This document shows, piece after piece, positions 1-8,979 of a DNA stretch of 64,000 nucleotides. Position numbers and translations under genes: made by a program. The notes beneath the pieces are model-generated. The model did no database searches. It was not told the DNA's origin and worked only from the letters and a program-made list of their open reading frames with translations. The stretch covers positions 1-64,000 of the forward strand of contig NZ_FNYE01000033.1 of NCBI RefSeq assembly GCF_900108945.1, read 5' to 3'. This DNA comes from Paraburkholderia diazotrophica. Its GTDB lineage: Bacteria; Pseudomonadota; Gammaproteobacteria; Burkholderiales; Burkholderiaceae. Each line of letters begins with the position of its first letter. The stretch's first letter is position 1.

Positions 1-762
1 GCCACGCCGTTTCAGGTATCCGGGCCGCAAGCCGGTAGCGGATCGGGCTGCGCTGACAGGCATCCTGTTCGTGCTGAAGACCGGTATCCGCTGGCGCGAT
101 TTACCGGCAGAGATGGGATGCGGCTCTGGTGTCAGTTGCTGGCGCAGGCTGCGCGATTGGCAGCAAGCCGGCGTATGGGATCGATTGCACGCAGTGCTGC
201 TGGCGAGGTTGCGAGCGGTGCACAGGATCGACTTTTCGCGCGTGGTCGTCGACTCGTCGTCGATCCGCGCGGTTGGGGCGGGCGAAAAACTGGCCCGAAC
301 CCCACCGATCGAGCGCGACCCGGATCCAAGCACCACCTCGCCACCGACGCCCACGGAACGCCAATCGCAGCGATCCTGACTGGCGCAAATCGTAACGACG
401 TCACGCAACTCGTTCCGCTGATTGAGGCCATCGCGCCAGTTGGCGGAATGCGTGGGCGGCCTCTGAGCCGCCCTGGACGCGTCTATGCTGATCGAGGTTA
501 CGACCACGATAAATACCGACGCATCCTGCACGAGCGCAACATCCCCACCAGCATTGCGCGGCGCGGCCATCCGCACGGTAGCGGCCTTGGAAAAGTCCGT
601 TGGGTTGTCGAACGTACACATGCCTGGCTGCATCATTTCCGTCGTCTACGTATTCGTTTCGAACGTCGCGCTGACATCCACGAAGCGTTCCTCAAGCTCG
701 GCTGTTGCTTGATCTGCTGGAACACTTTTCAGCGAGCTCAACAGTCTTTATGAAACCGTCTC
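1..762 (+). mobile_element. IS5-family (IS427-type) insertion sequence, left end outside the window
   Basis: The element enters from the left edge and ends near 762, where GAGACGGTTTCATAA (read on the minus strand) resembles the terminal repeats of IS427-type IS5 elements. It is followed by TTA (763-765), the kind of short T-rich target usually duplicated by this group. The left inverted repeat is outside the window, so the target duplication cannot be confirmed. The content is a single transposase in two overlapping frames. Confidence 0.85.
2..753 (+). CDS. IS5-family transposase, 5' partial, two frames joined by -1 frameshift
   Basis: This is a DDE transposase for cut-and-paste movement of the IS. 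Frame one is open from base 2 and holds the first catalytic Asp in the string VVVDSSSIRAVGAGEK. Frame two (in use from about 286 to 753) continues KTGPNPTDRARPGSKHH, holds the second Asp in YADRGYD and the Glu in VVERTHAW. Joining the frames by one backward step at the A5 run 285-289 gives the GEKTGPNPTDR junction typical of the family, so this is most likely programmed frameshifting, not decay. The N-terminal helix-turn-helix part is cut by the window edge. All three catalytic residues are present, so the element could be active. Confidence 0.88.
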   Translation, partial: TPFQVSGPQAGSGSGCADRHPVRAEDRYPLARFTGRDGMRLWCQLLAQAARLAASRRMGSIARSAAGEVASGAQDRLFARGRRLVVDPRGWGGRKTGPNPTDRARPGSKHHLATDAHGTPIAAILTGANRNDVTQLVPLIEAIAPVGGMRGRPLSRPGRVYADRGYDHDKYRRILHERNIPTSIARRGHPHGSGLGKVRWVVERTHAWLHHFRRLRIRFERRADIHEAFLKLGCCLICWNTFQRAQQSL

Positions 763-1030
763 TTAGCGCGTGCTACCGGGACCAAGTCGGTGATTCGTAG
801 ATCTTTGACTGGACGATTTTTACCTCCGCGCATGAGGCATAGGATTGCTGTTGCTGCGGGAGCGATTTTTGCAATGCCAGAATATCATCGGGCGCGACTT
901 ACGCCGTAAATATCAATTCGCGCTTTGTCGATGACTTCTGATAGCGAAGTTATGGCGGAAGGCGAAACGGCGGACAGTTCCACTGACGGAGCGATGATGC
1001 TGATTATTTTGCTCCGACGAGGAGACGGCA

Positions 1031-2170
1031 ATGAAGGCGACGGCTTTGGGCCTGCGGTTCGCGCCGGCAGTTGTGTTAGCGATCGTTCTTGCGGGATGCG
1101 GGGGTGGCGGCGATTCGGCCGGTACCGGTGCTTTGAGAACAAACGCGTTAGCCGCCCCCGCGAGCGCCGCCGCGAACTCTTCCAGAATCGTAAAACTTCA
1201 GCGCTACGAGATAGACCCAACGGAGGTTTTCGTCGCCGGTATCTCGTCTGGCGGCTTCGCGGCAGTGCAGATGCATGTTGCCCACTCTTCGACCTTCAAG
1301 GGGGCCGCTATTTACGCTGGCGGCGTGTACTGGTGTGCCGGCGCGGGGGGAGCCGCGACAGCTTTAGCAAACTGCGGCGGCTTGACGCTTCCGTCGAATC
1401 AGGCATCGTATAACAGCACGCTGACGGCCTCCGAGGCGTACCTGGACGCGCAATCGTCACTCGGCACCATCGACCCGGCGACGAACCTGCGTGGACAGCC
1501 GGTCTACCTCTGGTCCGGCACGCAAGACGAGGTCGTCAATCCGCTTGAAGTGGCCGACCTCAACTCGGAATACCGACACTATGGGGCCAATGTTCATTTC
1601 GATAATACGTTTCCCGCCGAGCACGGCTGGGAATCGCCTGACGGCGAACTCGCATGCGGCACGCTCGGGAGTCCGTACATGGTGCGCTGCTCGGAAAATG
1701 GCGCAGTCTACGATTCAGTAGAGACGTGGCTGACAATGTTCCTCGGCCCGTTGAAACCGCGCAACAATGGAAAGCTCTCGGGTACGTTGTCCTCATTCGA
1801 TCAGACGGAGTTTGGGGCGTCTTCCAACCTTTCGATGAGCTCGACAGGCAGCATTTTCGTTCCCAAAGCCTGCGCGCAAGGGAACAGATGCGGATTCGTG
1901 CTCGCGCTCCACGGCTGTCTGCAGGAGGCATCGCTAATTGGAAACCGCTGGGTCGTCGAGGCCGGTATCAACGAATGGGCCGACACGAACAAACTGGTGG
2001 TCGTGTATCCCGACACAATCGCGTCGTCCGCGCCGGGGCCGACCAACCCGAATGCATGCTTCGACTGGTGGGGCTACTCCAATCAATACGACGCGAACTA
2101 CGCACTCAAGAGCGGCTTGCAGATGTCGGTGCTCTATGCGATGGTGCAGCGCGTGACTGGCCGACCCTAG
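1031..2170 (+). CDS. extracellular poly(3-hydroxybutyrate) depolymerase, circularly permuted type, lipoprotein
   Basis: Hydrolyses extracellular short-chain polyhydroxyalkanoate to oligomers. The 379-residue product starts with a lipoprotein signal (LAGC, Cys23), so it is probably tethered to the outer membrane. The lipase-box nucleophile is Ser72 in GISSG, followed by Asp166 (GTQDEVVNP) and His198 (AEHGW). The oxyanion-hole motif LHGC (293-296) lies after the triad instead of before it. That order is known from the fungal Penicillium funiculosum PHB depolymerase and its bacterial relatives, which are circular permutants of the usual alpha/beta hydrolase. No separate substrate-binding domain is visible. 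The start is supported by GAGGAGA just upstream. A 3HB-oligomer hydrolase at 53533-55656 could take over its products. Confidence 0.85.
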   Translation: MKATALGLRFAPAVVLAIVLAGCGGGGDSAGTGALRTNALAAPASAAANSSRIVKLQRYEIDPTEVFVAGISSGGFAAVQMHVAHSSTFKGAAIYAGGVYWCAGAGGAATALANCGGLTLPSNQASYNSTLTASEAYLDAQSSLGTIDPATNLRGQPVYLWSGTQDEVVNPLEVADLNSEYRHYGANVHFDNTFPAEHGWESPDGELACGTLGSPYMVRCSENGAVYDSVETWLTMFLGPLKPRNNGKLSGTLSSFDQTEFGASSNLSMSSTGSIFVPKACAQGNRCGFVLALHGCLQEASLIGNRWVVEAGINEWADTNKLVVVYPDTIASSAPGPTNPNACFDWWGYSNQYDANYALKSGLQMSVLYAMVQRVTGRP

Positions 2171-2706
2171 GCGCGTCCTGACACGGTTTGACGCGGGCGC
2201 CGATCGCCGCCGGCAGTGTGGGGCCGTTGAGGGCCGGTCACTGCCTGGACCGGCGGCACGCGACACGCCTCGGAATAGATTCCGTCATCACCTGTACGGC
2301 AGCTGTCGTGGTCAAAAGAGACGACCGTTCGAGGGTGCCGTGATTCGCACTGAAGATCAGGAAATCAGATGGATGTGAAGAGCAATGCTCTCGGCAAGAA
2401 TTGACCAGCCAGCAAGGCTGGAGATGATCCGGGTGTTCGCCGTCATCTGCATCGCGGGCAAAAGGAGCCCCACGTGATCCGCGGCCTTGTCAAGGAACAA
2501 CGCGTTCGGTATGCCACGTGATCAACTACGTACTATTTGATGTGCTCGTCAGTATGTGCGCCCTAGCGATGGTTTGCGGGCGGCATATTGATTCTTCGTT
2601 GCTCACGCCCGATCCCTCGGTTCGACGCAACTAGCATCACGAAGCACAAGATACATGTCGGCTTGCGCCTACTCCGACCCGACTGGAACAGCCGCAGACC
2701 GCGAAC
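2171..2706. other. non-coding stretch between PHB depolymerase and decayed genes
   Basis: No reading frame with recognisable protein character is seen on either strand. An inverted repeat GCCGGTC/GACCGGC (2233-2239, 2248-2254) follows the depolymerase stop by about 60 bases and lacks a T-run, so it is at best a weak terminator. The lower GC and patchwork look fit a decayed or recombined segment next to the insertion sequence. Confidence 0.4.
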
Positions 2707-3144
2707 TCAACCTGCCAGGATGCTCGAGGCTCGGCACCTCGGCAACCAGTCGAACGCGATGGCCATCAGCGCCGATCCGGCGACAAACATCGGCACGACC
2801 ATAGGCCATGCGCGAAGCCGGTAGTGCGGATCGACAAAGGCCGACGCGGTCTGTCCCGAGCGAAAAGCGGCGCACATCATGATGAAGCCGGACCAGGGAC
2901 ACCGCACGTCTCGCGAGCTGCGGCAGGTCACCCACTGATGCCCGCCTGCCCGCTGGCCTGGTGGATGCCATGTCCCAGGCAAGACACCGCGTGACCCAGC
3001 AGAAGCGGCCGTGCGCTGCCGGGCAGCAGCCAGCAGCCAAGCCCCTGGATGATCGCCCCGAAAAGCTTGGCACGGCCCCTGGCGCACCGTCCGTAACAAG
3101 CCGTGACGATACAGCAGACACCGGCAACCCATCGTGCTCACCAT
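2707..3144 (-). pseudogene. possible relic of a small membrane protein
   Basis: Minus-strand reading gives hydrophobic, protein-like pieces in different frames. One is GAIIQGLGCWLLPGSARPLL, which runs into a stop. The other is FIMMCAAFRSGQTASAFVDP followed by a hydrophobic segment (WPMVVPMFVAGSALMAIAFDWLP is split by the frame change upstream). Neither piece alone is a sensible gene. Together they look like one frameshifted integral-membrane protein divergent from the broken LysR gene. The family was not recognised, and the call rests only on amino-acid character. Confidence 0.3.
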
Positions 3145-3475
3145 ATAAACGACATGTCCTTATTCGTTGACGTCGTCAAAGCCCAGGGCTTTCGCATTGC
3201 CGCGGAGGCGATGGACGTGCCGAACTCGACGCTGTCGCGCCGGATCAGCGGATTGGAGAAGGCGATCGGGCTGCGCCTGCTGCATCGCACGACACGCAGA
3301 ATTGAGCTGACCGAGGCTGGTCAGATTTAATTCGAGCGCTTCAAGCGCATCGTCGATCAAGCCCGGCTGGCACACGAGCAACTGGCGAAATGCTGGCCCA
3401 GCCCGGCGGCGTATTGCGCGCATCGTTCTCAGTGGATTTCGCCGTGACCTACCTGGCTTCCCTGAAGGCCAAAAA
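3133..3475 (+). pseudogene. LysR-family regulator, broken by nonsense codon, frameshift and truncation
   Basis: The N-terminal winged helix-turn-helix of a LysR regulator is clear (INDMSLFVDVVKAQGF, then PNSTLSRRISGLEKAIGLRL and HRTTRRIELTEAGQI). A TAA stop at 3328-3330 stands where relatives have Tyr-Phe-Glu. Reading continues as FERFKRIVDQARLAHEQLAK, then must shift frame to keep the match (EMLAQPGGVLRASFSVDFAV). It is lost after about 3475, before the effector domain. An ATG at 3154 is the only start left in frame. The gene cannot make a functional regulator, and its former target may have been the relic at 2707-3144. Confidence 0.85.
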
Positions 3476-3566
3476 AACTGGCAGAACCCGACAATGATTA
3501 CTGTATATTACGAACCTTTACCTGCAAATTCAGTTACTTACAAGTAGATTTCAGGGCGGGTCAGGC

Positions 3567-4676
3567 ATGAACGTTTTGCATAGCGAATCCTCAACGGGAT
3601 GGGGCGGCCAGGAGATTCGCACACTAAAAGAGATGGTCGCATTGCGCGAGCGGGGACATACCGTCGAACTGGTCTGCCCGGCAAAAGCGGAAATCGGCCG
3701 GCGCGCGGCGGTGGACGGCTTTTCCGTGCATCACACCCCCATGAGAACTGGCGGTGACGTCGCGTCAATAATGACGATACGGTCGCTTGTGCGCCGCCGT
3801 GCGTTCGATGTGGTCAACACGCACAGCGGTCACGACACCCTCGTTGCCGGGCTCGCCGCCCGGTCCGCCGGTACCCCGCTTGTGGTCAGGACGCGGCATC
3901 TGGCGTTGCCGGTCACGTCGCTGGCGACGTATCGGTGGATCCCGCATCGCGTGATCGCCGTCAGTTCGTACGTGCATCGGTATCTGGTCTCCGCCGGTGT
4001 CGATCATGACCGGATCGCAACCATTTATGACGGCGTTCCCGAGCCCGAGCAGGAAATCGAATCGACGTTGCGCAGCGAACTCGGGCTTGGCGCCGACGCG
4101 GTGATCGGCTGCATGGTCGCGATGATGCGAGACCAGAAAGGCCACGACGATCTGATTGAAGCGGCGCGACCGCTGTTGACAAGCCGGCCCGAGCTGCATC
4201 TGGTCATGGCTGGCGACGGACCGAGCTTTGCGCGAATTCGAAGCCGAATCGAAGCGTTGGGGCTGAGTAGCCGGGTCCATTTGCTCGGTTTGCGTTCGGA
4301 CGTTCCGAACGTACTGCGCGGCAGCGATTTTTTCGTGCTGCCGACTCATCAGGAAGCGCTCGGGCAGTCTTTCATCGAGGCCATGTCGCGCGGCTTGCCG
4401 GTGATCGGCACGCGCGTCGACGGCGTGCCGGAACTGATCGACGATAACGTCAACGGGTTACTGGTTCCTTCGAAAGATCCTGTCTCGCTAAGGGCGGCGA
4501 TCGTGCGGCTGCTCGACGATCGCGCGCTGCGCACACGGCTTGGGGACCAGGCGCGCAGTATCATCGCGCGCTTTACGATCGAACAGATGGCAGATCAGAC
4601 GATCGCGTTTTACGGCCGGTGCCTCACCGAACGAAACTACCATCGGAAACTGGCCGAACTGGAGCCGGTGTCATGA
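3567..4676 (+). CDS. GT4-family glycosyltransferase
   Basis: A 369-residue retaining glycosyltransferase of the GT-B fold, expected to add a sugar from a nucleotide-sugar donor to a surface polysaccharide or lipid-linked intermediate. The N-terminal domain begins with SSTGWGGQEIRTL (residues 8-20), the glycine-rich acceptor loop of this family. The C-terminal donor domain carries MRDQKGHDDLIEAA (187-200), AGDGPS and the EX7E pair Glu263/Glu271 (EALGQSFIE). No membrane segment or signal peptide is visible, so it probably works at the inner face of the membrane. Its stop overlaps the start of the downstream deacetylase (ATGA), so the two are translationally coupled. The exact sugar cannot be told from sequence. 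Confidence 0.88.
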   Translation: MNVLHSESSTGWGGQEIRTLKEMVALRERGHTVELVCPAKAEIGRRAAVDGFSVHHTPMRTGGDVASIMTIRSLVRRRAFDVVNTHSGHDTLVAGLAARSAGTPLVVRTRHLALPVTSLATYRWIPHRVIAVSSYVHRYLVSAGVDHDRIATIYDGVPEPEQEIESTLRSELGLGADAVIGCMVAMMRDQKGHDDLIEAARPLLTSRPELHLVMAGDGPSFARIRSRIEALGLSSRVHLLGLRSDVPNVLRGSDFFVLPTHQEALGQSFIEAMSRGLPVIGTRVDGVPELIDDNVNGLLVPSKDPVSLRAAIVRLLDDRALRTRLGDQARSIIARFTIEQMADQTIAFYGRCLTERNYHRKLAELEPVS

Positions 4677-5518
4677 AGCGCGTTGCGCGCGCGGTTCCCG
4701 TGCTGATGTATCACCACGTCAGTACGTCGCCCGGCATGATCACGGTTACGCCCGAACATTTCGCCGAACAGATTGCATGCATTGCGCAGCTGGGTTACCG
4801 GACGCTGAGCGCACGTCAGTTCGCGGACTATCTGGCGGGAGCACCCGTCCCACCCAAGTCGGTCGTCATCACGTTCGACGACGGGTATCTCGACAACTGG
4901 GTGCATGCGCATCCAGTTTTGCAGCGGCATGGCTTCAGCGCAATGTGCTTCCTTGTAAGCGCGTGGCCGGGCGAGGGCGCGCCGCGGCCTAACGCGGCAG
5001 GTGGCGACATCACCGCGCTGCCGCGCCTGCTTGGTCACGAGGAGGGTGAATCAGCCATCGAGCAAGGCCGGGCCGACGATGTGATCCTGCGCTGGTCCGA
5101 AATCGAGGCGATGCGGACCGCCGGTACATTCGAGTTTCACAGTCATACGCACACGCATGCTCGCTGGGATCGGCTGACACAAGATCGTGACGAAAAACGG
5201 GAGCGCCTGCGCGACGATCTCGCGAAAGCGCGTGCGACGCTTCGTCAGCGGCTTGGCGACGTGTCGGACCATCTTTGCTGGCCGCAAGGCTATTACGACG
5301 ACGACTACCGCGAGATCGCGCTCGCCGCGGGATTCAGGCACTTCTATACGTGCGACAGAGGCACCAATCCGGTCCAGCGGCAACCCGTTCCAACGGAAGT
5401 CGGGCAATCGATCAGGCGACTCGAAGTGCGGGACAGGCCGGCTAACTGGCTTGCCAGTCGTCTCTGGGTCCATAGCCGTCCCGCAGTCAGCCGAGCTTAC
5501 CTCGCCATCAAGCGCTGA
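4673..5518 (+). CDS. polysaccharide deacetylase (NodB-homology domain)
   Basis: A 281-residue metal-dependent de-N-acetylase (carbohydrate esterase family 4 fold) that would remove acetyl groups from an amino-sugar polymer. Motif 1 is ITFDDGY (66-72, Asp69 and Asp70 as base and metal ligand). Motif 2 is FHSHTHTH (155-162), supplying the two metal-binding His. CWPQGYYDDDY (202-212) matches the groove motif. VLMYHHVS near the N-terminus is typical of this subfamily. No signal peptide is seen, so location is uncertain. The start at 4673 was chosen over an upstream ATG because it overlaps the glycosyltransferase stop and begins exactly at the conserved domain edge. It pairs with the GT4 enzyme in one transcription unit. 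Confidence 0.88.
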   Translation: MKRVARAVPVLMYHHVSTSPGMITVTPEHFAEQIACIAQLGYRTLSARQFADYLAGAPVPPKSVVITFDDGYLDNWVHAHPVLQRHGFSAMCFLVSAWPGEGAPRPNAAGGDITALPRLLGHEEGESAIEQGRADDVILRWSEIEAMRTAGTFEFHSHTHTHARWDRLTQDRDEKRERLRDDLAKARATLRQRLGDVSDHLCWPQGYYDDDYREIALAAGFRHFYTCDRGTNPVQRQPVPTEVGQSIRRLEVRDRPANWLASRLWVHSRPAVSRAYLAIKR

Positions 5519-5969
5519 AAGCCGACGTGCAACCGGTCCGGGTTGCGGCCACCGCAACGACGTTTGTCCGAAGACACACAACCCCGAACGCAAAGTCCTA
5601 TACATGATGCGGCTTCGCGTCGGCGCGCGAAGAGAAGTATAAAACCCACCGCGTGCCACCTCCAATTAGACTCATTGTTCTGTTGTCGGTATTTCAAAGC
5701 ACCACCGTCACATCCTAAAGACGCATGTTGCTCAATGAAATGGCTTACGGATACCTGAACCGAACCCCACACGACTGCCGTAACTGCCCGAGCTTTTTCC
5801 GTGCAAGCTCCGGCATGCCGTTAGGTGTAGATCCGCTGTCATTTTGGCGAGAACACATCCAGCTTGTTGCTCGCGCTACGGTAGTCGCGTTGCGTATTAA
5901 CCTGGAGTGCAGAGTTCGCAAGTAAGCGAGGCAATGAATTCGATGCCGCGGCAGCCTGCCATCACCGGC
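5519..5969. other. non-coding stretch between convergent polysaccharide genes
   Basis: Lies between the deacetylase (plus strand) and the first acyltransferase (minus strand). Short open frames exist but show no recognisable domain and no ribosome-binding site. Base composition is clearly less GC-rich than the surrounding genes. No strong terminator hairpin was found. Confidence 0.4.
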
Positions 5970-7232
5970 TCACTCCGAAAGGCCAATCGACTCGCCGGCG
6001 GGTGTCGCATCGACATGGGCAGGTTTGCGATCCATCGCGGGCCCCCGCAGCGGCTTGTGCAGAACCCAGCCCGAAAAGCGCCGCGCGGCCTTCACGCCCC
6101 ATGTGTCCACCACTTCGAACAAGAGCGCGCAGAGCACACTGAGCGCGATGGTCAGGATCGCACAGGAAGCGATCAGGATGGGACGATCCAGCCGTTCGTA
6201 CAACGCAAGGAAGTACCAGGAACCGAAAGAACATATCACCAGTGGATGGATAAGGTAGAGCGAAAACGAAATTTTCCCGACAAACTTCGACGCGCGGCAG
6301 GACAACACTTGCTGCAACGGCGCGAACATCATCACCGACACGACGATTGCGACAGCCGTCACCGATCCGACGCTGCTCCACGCGCTGCGCGGCACGAAAT
6401 GGAAGGCGAGGACGGGCACGAACAGCGCCGCGACAAGAAGGATCGACGCGACAATCTTCGAGGCCGGCCTGGCCAGCATGCGCCGCACGTCGTCACGGCG
6501 ATGGAGTTCGGCAATGAAGAGGCCAAACAGGAAAGGAATCAGAGTCCGATCGATCAGGCAAACGACGACAAACACGATGCCGTATGGCAGCCATCTTTTC
6601 CCCAACTCGCCGAATAAGGCGAGCGTGCAGAAAACCAGAAACGAGCCGAAAAACTCGATCTGCATCGTCCAGAGTACGAAAATGTACGAGTGGACGTGCG
6701 AGTAGTCGAAGTAGACATCGAATAGCGAAAACCGGATCAAACTGACAAGAGTAGCGGGCCAGCCATAGAACTCTTTCATCCAGTCGCTGCCAGACGGGCC
6801 CGACACGCGTTGGTTGTACATCCAGCCGAGCTTCATCAGGCAATAGGCGATCAGGCAGGCGCTCGCAATCGGCAACGTGAGACGTATATAGCGGCGCAAC
6901 GCCTGATCGGCAATCATCTCGCCTCGCCGCCTATGTACGTACCCGACCGACAGCACGTAGCCCGACAGGACGAAGAAGACGTAGACGGGAATCAGTCCGT
7001 CCGTAAAGAACCGATAGAAGACGATGCCGAGCGACGCGAGCGCGTACTCCGCATAGCCCGCGAGTGCCCCTTTTTCTAGCAGGCGCCGCGCACTATCGGC
7101 CGATGGCCCCGTCGAGCGCAGCAGATAGAACGGAAATACATGACAGAACAACACGATCACGGCGGCCCAGCCGCGCAGGCCATCCAGATAGCGCAGACGA
7201 AGCGCGTCTTCATCGCCGCACTGTGCCCGCAT
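5970..7232 (-). CDS. acyltransferase family 3 membrane protein (OafA-like)
   Basis: A 420-residue integral membrane protein of the acyltransferase-3 family, which moves an acetyl or other acyl group to a periplasmic sugar or lipid. Visible marks are LDGLRGWAAVIVLFCHVFPF (positions 16-35, with the conserved His31), VFFVLSGYVLS, an Arg-rich QALRRYIRL segment after the third helix, and ISFSLYLIHP near the C-terminus. About ten hydrophobic helices can be seen. The start at 7232 has GGAGGACA eight bases upstream; an upstream ATG at 7331 lacks such a site and adds a non-conserved tail. It faces the GT4/deacetylase pair and probably decorates the same polymer. Confidence 0.87.
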   Translation of the reverse strand: MRAQCGDEDALRLRYLDGLRGWAAVIVLFCHVFPFYLLRSTGPSADSARRLLEKGALAGYAEYALASLGIVFYRFFTDGLIPVYVFFVLSGYVLSVGYVHRRRGEMIADQALRRYIRLTLPIASACLIAYCLMKLGWMYNQRVSGPSGSDWMKEFYGWPATLVSLIRFSLFDVYFDYSHVHSYIFVLWTMQIEFFGSFLVFCTLALFGELGKRWLPYGIVFVVVCLIDRTLIPFLFGLFIAELHRRDDVRRMLARPASKIVASILLVAALFVPVLAFHFVPRSAWSSVGSVTAVAIVVSVMMFAPLQQVLSCRASKFVGKISFSLYLIHPLVICSFGSWYFLALYERLDRPILIASCAILTIALSVLCALLFEVVDTWGVKAARRFSGWVLHKPLRGPAMDRKPAHVDATPAGESIGLSE

Positions 7233-7490
7233 GTGTGTCCTCCATGGCCGTTGCGACGGCAAAAATTGACTTCGTAGAATCCGCGCGCAAGCCGTCGGAA
7301 ACCACCCGCTCGCGATGCTTACGTTGCCCATTTTGCGTGAATCGACGCCTCACTTTATGGACGCTTTCGCACGCCGCGCATCAATATCCCGACGCAAGTC
7401 GCCGTGGACGGCTGAGGGCACTGTACCCAGTTCAATGCGTTCTTTCCCGCGCGAAGTGGCTACGCAAGGAAAAGCCCGTCGCGACGAATC

Positions 7491-8720
7491 CTAATCCGGG
7501 GATACAACTGGATGCACTGGCATGGCGGCAATCTTTTCGCGCGTCAGGACGCGACGCAAATACGTTCGCATCGGGGCGACAACCTTCTCCTCGAAAGCAA
7601 TCGCCACACAGGCGATCAACACCAGAAAAACGGGATAAAAGGAAAACCGCAACGGCACTGCACCCGCGATATGGGTGCAAAGATGTAAGCGATCAAGACA
7701 GGAAAGAATCGGGAATGGCAGGTCCACGACTTTCTCCATCTTCGAGTACAGGTCGAATAGCGGGTTTTGCAAAGCAAAGGTCGACAGGGACGCATTTCCG
7801 AGCCGTCGTAGAAACCGGCGCGATTGCACGGAAGCATCGTGCAGCAAGCATGCAAATACAATCACGACAGTTATCTGAGTGGGCAGCATTGCGCCATTAT
7901 GGAGGAGAATCCGTATCGAATTCGATCCATTCGCAAACAGGTAACTCGCAATGCAGAAAAGGACTGCCAGAATAGAAAGCAAATAGCCTAAAAGGCGTGC
8001 GACAGCGCCTGCGACCGCATCTCGACGCTCGACGAAAACGCCATACGCGAGTATCCCCGCCACAAATTCCGGAAGACGGAGTAACGGATTGGTATGAAAC
8101 ATTCCGATTGCACCGAAGCCATACCACTTCTCCAGAACCGCGACCAGCGCAACAACAAGATAGACCACGCACACCGCGAGCAGCATCGCAGCTTTATTTG
8201 ACATCCTCATCAGTCGCGGCGCGAATATGGGGAAAACCAGATAAAAGAACATCAGGGTTGAAATCGACCACGCGGGTATGTTGTACGACAGATAGAACGG
8301 ATTCCATGCCTGCAGCAGGAGGATCTGCATGATCAGGTTCAGAAGGGCTTCATCCGTGCCCCTTGTCTGCGGCGCTGTCGTTTGCAAAAGCGTGGCGATG
8401 GGATGAGAACTCAAAAGCGCCAGTGCAACTGTCAATAGCAATGTGAAAACATGTATTGGATAGAGACTGCTGAACCGCTTGATGAAAAATCTGGATGCCG
8501 AAACCTTAAACCTCCTTCGCGAATCTTCGCCGATATAAATGTGCGAAAGAATAAATCCGGACAAAACAAAAAAAGTGCTCGTCGCATAGCCGCCGAATCC
8601 GAAAACGTCATGCAAACGCAACGAATCGTATTCCTTATACGACGGCAATGTATGAAACAGAACCAGATAGAATGCGAGTAGAGCGCGTAATGCGTCCAGC
8701 CCGGGAAACGTCCTGTTCAA
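7491..8720 (-). CDS. second acyltransferase family 3 membrane protein, TTG start
   Basis: A 409-residue multi-spanning protein of the acyltransferase-3 family. It begins FPGLDALRALLAFYLVLFHT (5-24, with the catalytic-type His23), followed by STFFVLSGFILSHIYIG and FFIKRFSSLYPIHVFTL. The late motif is ASLSTFALQNPLFDL, which differs from the usual YLIHxP. The start codon is TTG, supported by GGGGAG six bases upstream. It lies 258 bases upstream of the other acyltransferase on the same strand, with no gene between. It shares little sequence with that protein beyond the family motifs, so the two probably act on different positions or substrates. GC content is lower than in the catabolic genes, which suggests transfer. 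Confidence 0.85.
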   Translation of the reverse strand: MNRTFPGLDALRALLAFYLVLFHTLPSYKEYDSLRLHDVFGFGGYATSTFFVLSGFILSHIYIGEDSRRRFKVSASRFFIKRFSSLYPIHVFTLLLTVALALLSSHPIATLLQTTAPQTRGTDEALLNLIMQILLLQAWNPFYLSYNIPAWSISTLMFFYLVFPIFAPRLMRMSNKAAMLLAVCVVYLVVALVAVLEKWYGFGAIGMFHTNPLLRLPEFVAGILAYGVFVERRDAVAGAVARLLGYLLSILAVLFCIASYLFANGSNSIRILLHNGAMLPTQITVVIVFACLLHDASVQSRRFLRRLGNASLSTFALQNPLFDLYSKMEKVVDLPFPILSCLDRLHLCTHIAGAVPLRFSFYPVFLVLIACVAIAFEEKVVAPMRTYLRRVLTREKIAAMPVHPVVSPD

Positions 8721-8726
8721 TTTACT

Positions 8727-8732
8727 CTCCCC
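8727..8732 (-). promoter_or_regulatory. ribosome-binding site deciding a TTG start
   Basis: GGGGAG on the minus strand, six bases before TTG at 8718-8720. It is the only good site near the acyltransferase N-terminus and fixes TTG as start. Confidence 0.7.
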
Positions 8733-8979
8733 TTTCGGGTCAATATATTTCTTTTGATCGGGATTATTTTTCCTTCACACCACATGCTTGCATTTTTCTA
8801 AATGAAATATTCATGATTGAAAGACTCAATCAACGCAGGCACGCTAATATTCTTTGGACGCGGGAGTAGGAGTCTGTACGTTTTCGCACTTTCTTTTCCG
8901 CGCCTCGAACGCGCTTGCGAAGCGTTTTCAAATACGCGGTTAAACGCGTTGAAATTTGACTCAGGACGCCAGCGATCGC

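Noticed and set aside
2233..2254. Hairpin after the PHB depolymerase as its terminator
   Set aside because: The stem is only 7 bp and no T-run follows.
7064..7975. Plus-strand frame of about 300 codons between and over the acyltransferases
   Set aside because: It covers the 5' end of one acyltransferase and the 3' end of the other in antisense. It has no signal, no domain and no ribosome site.
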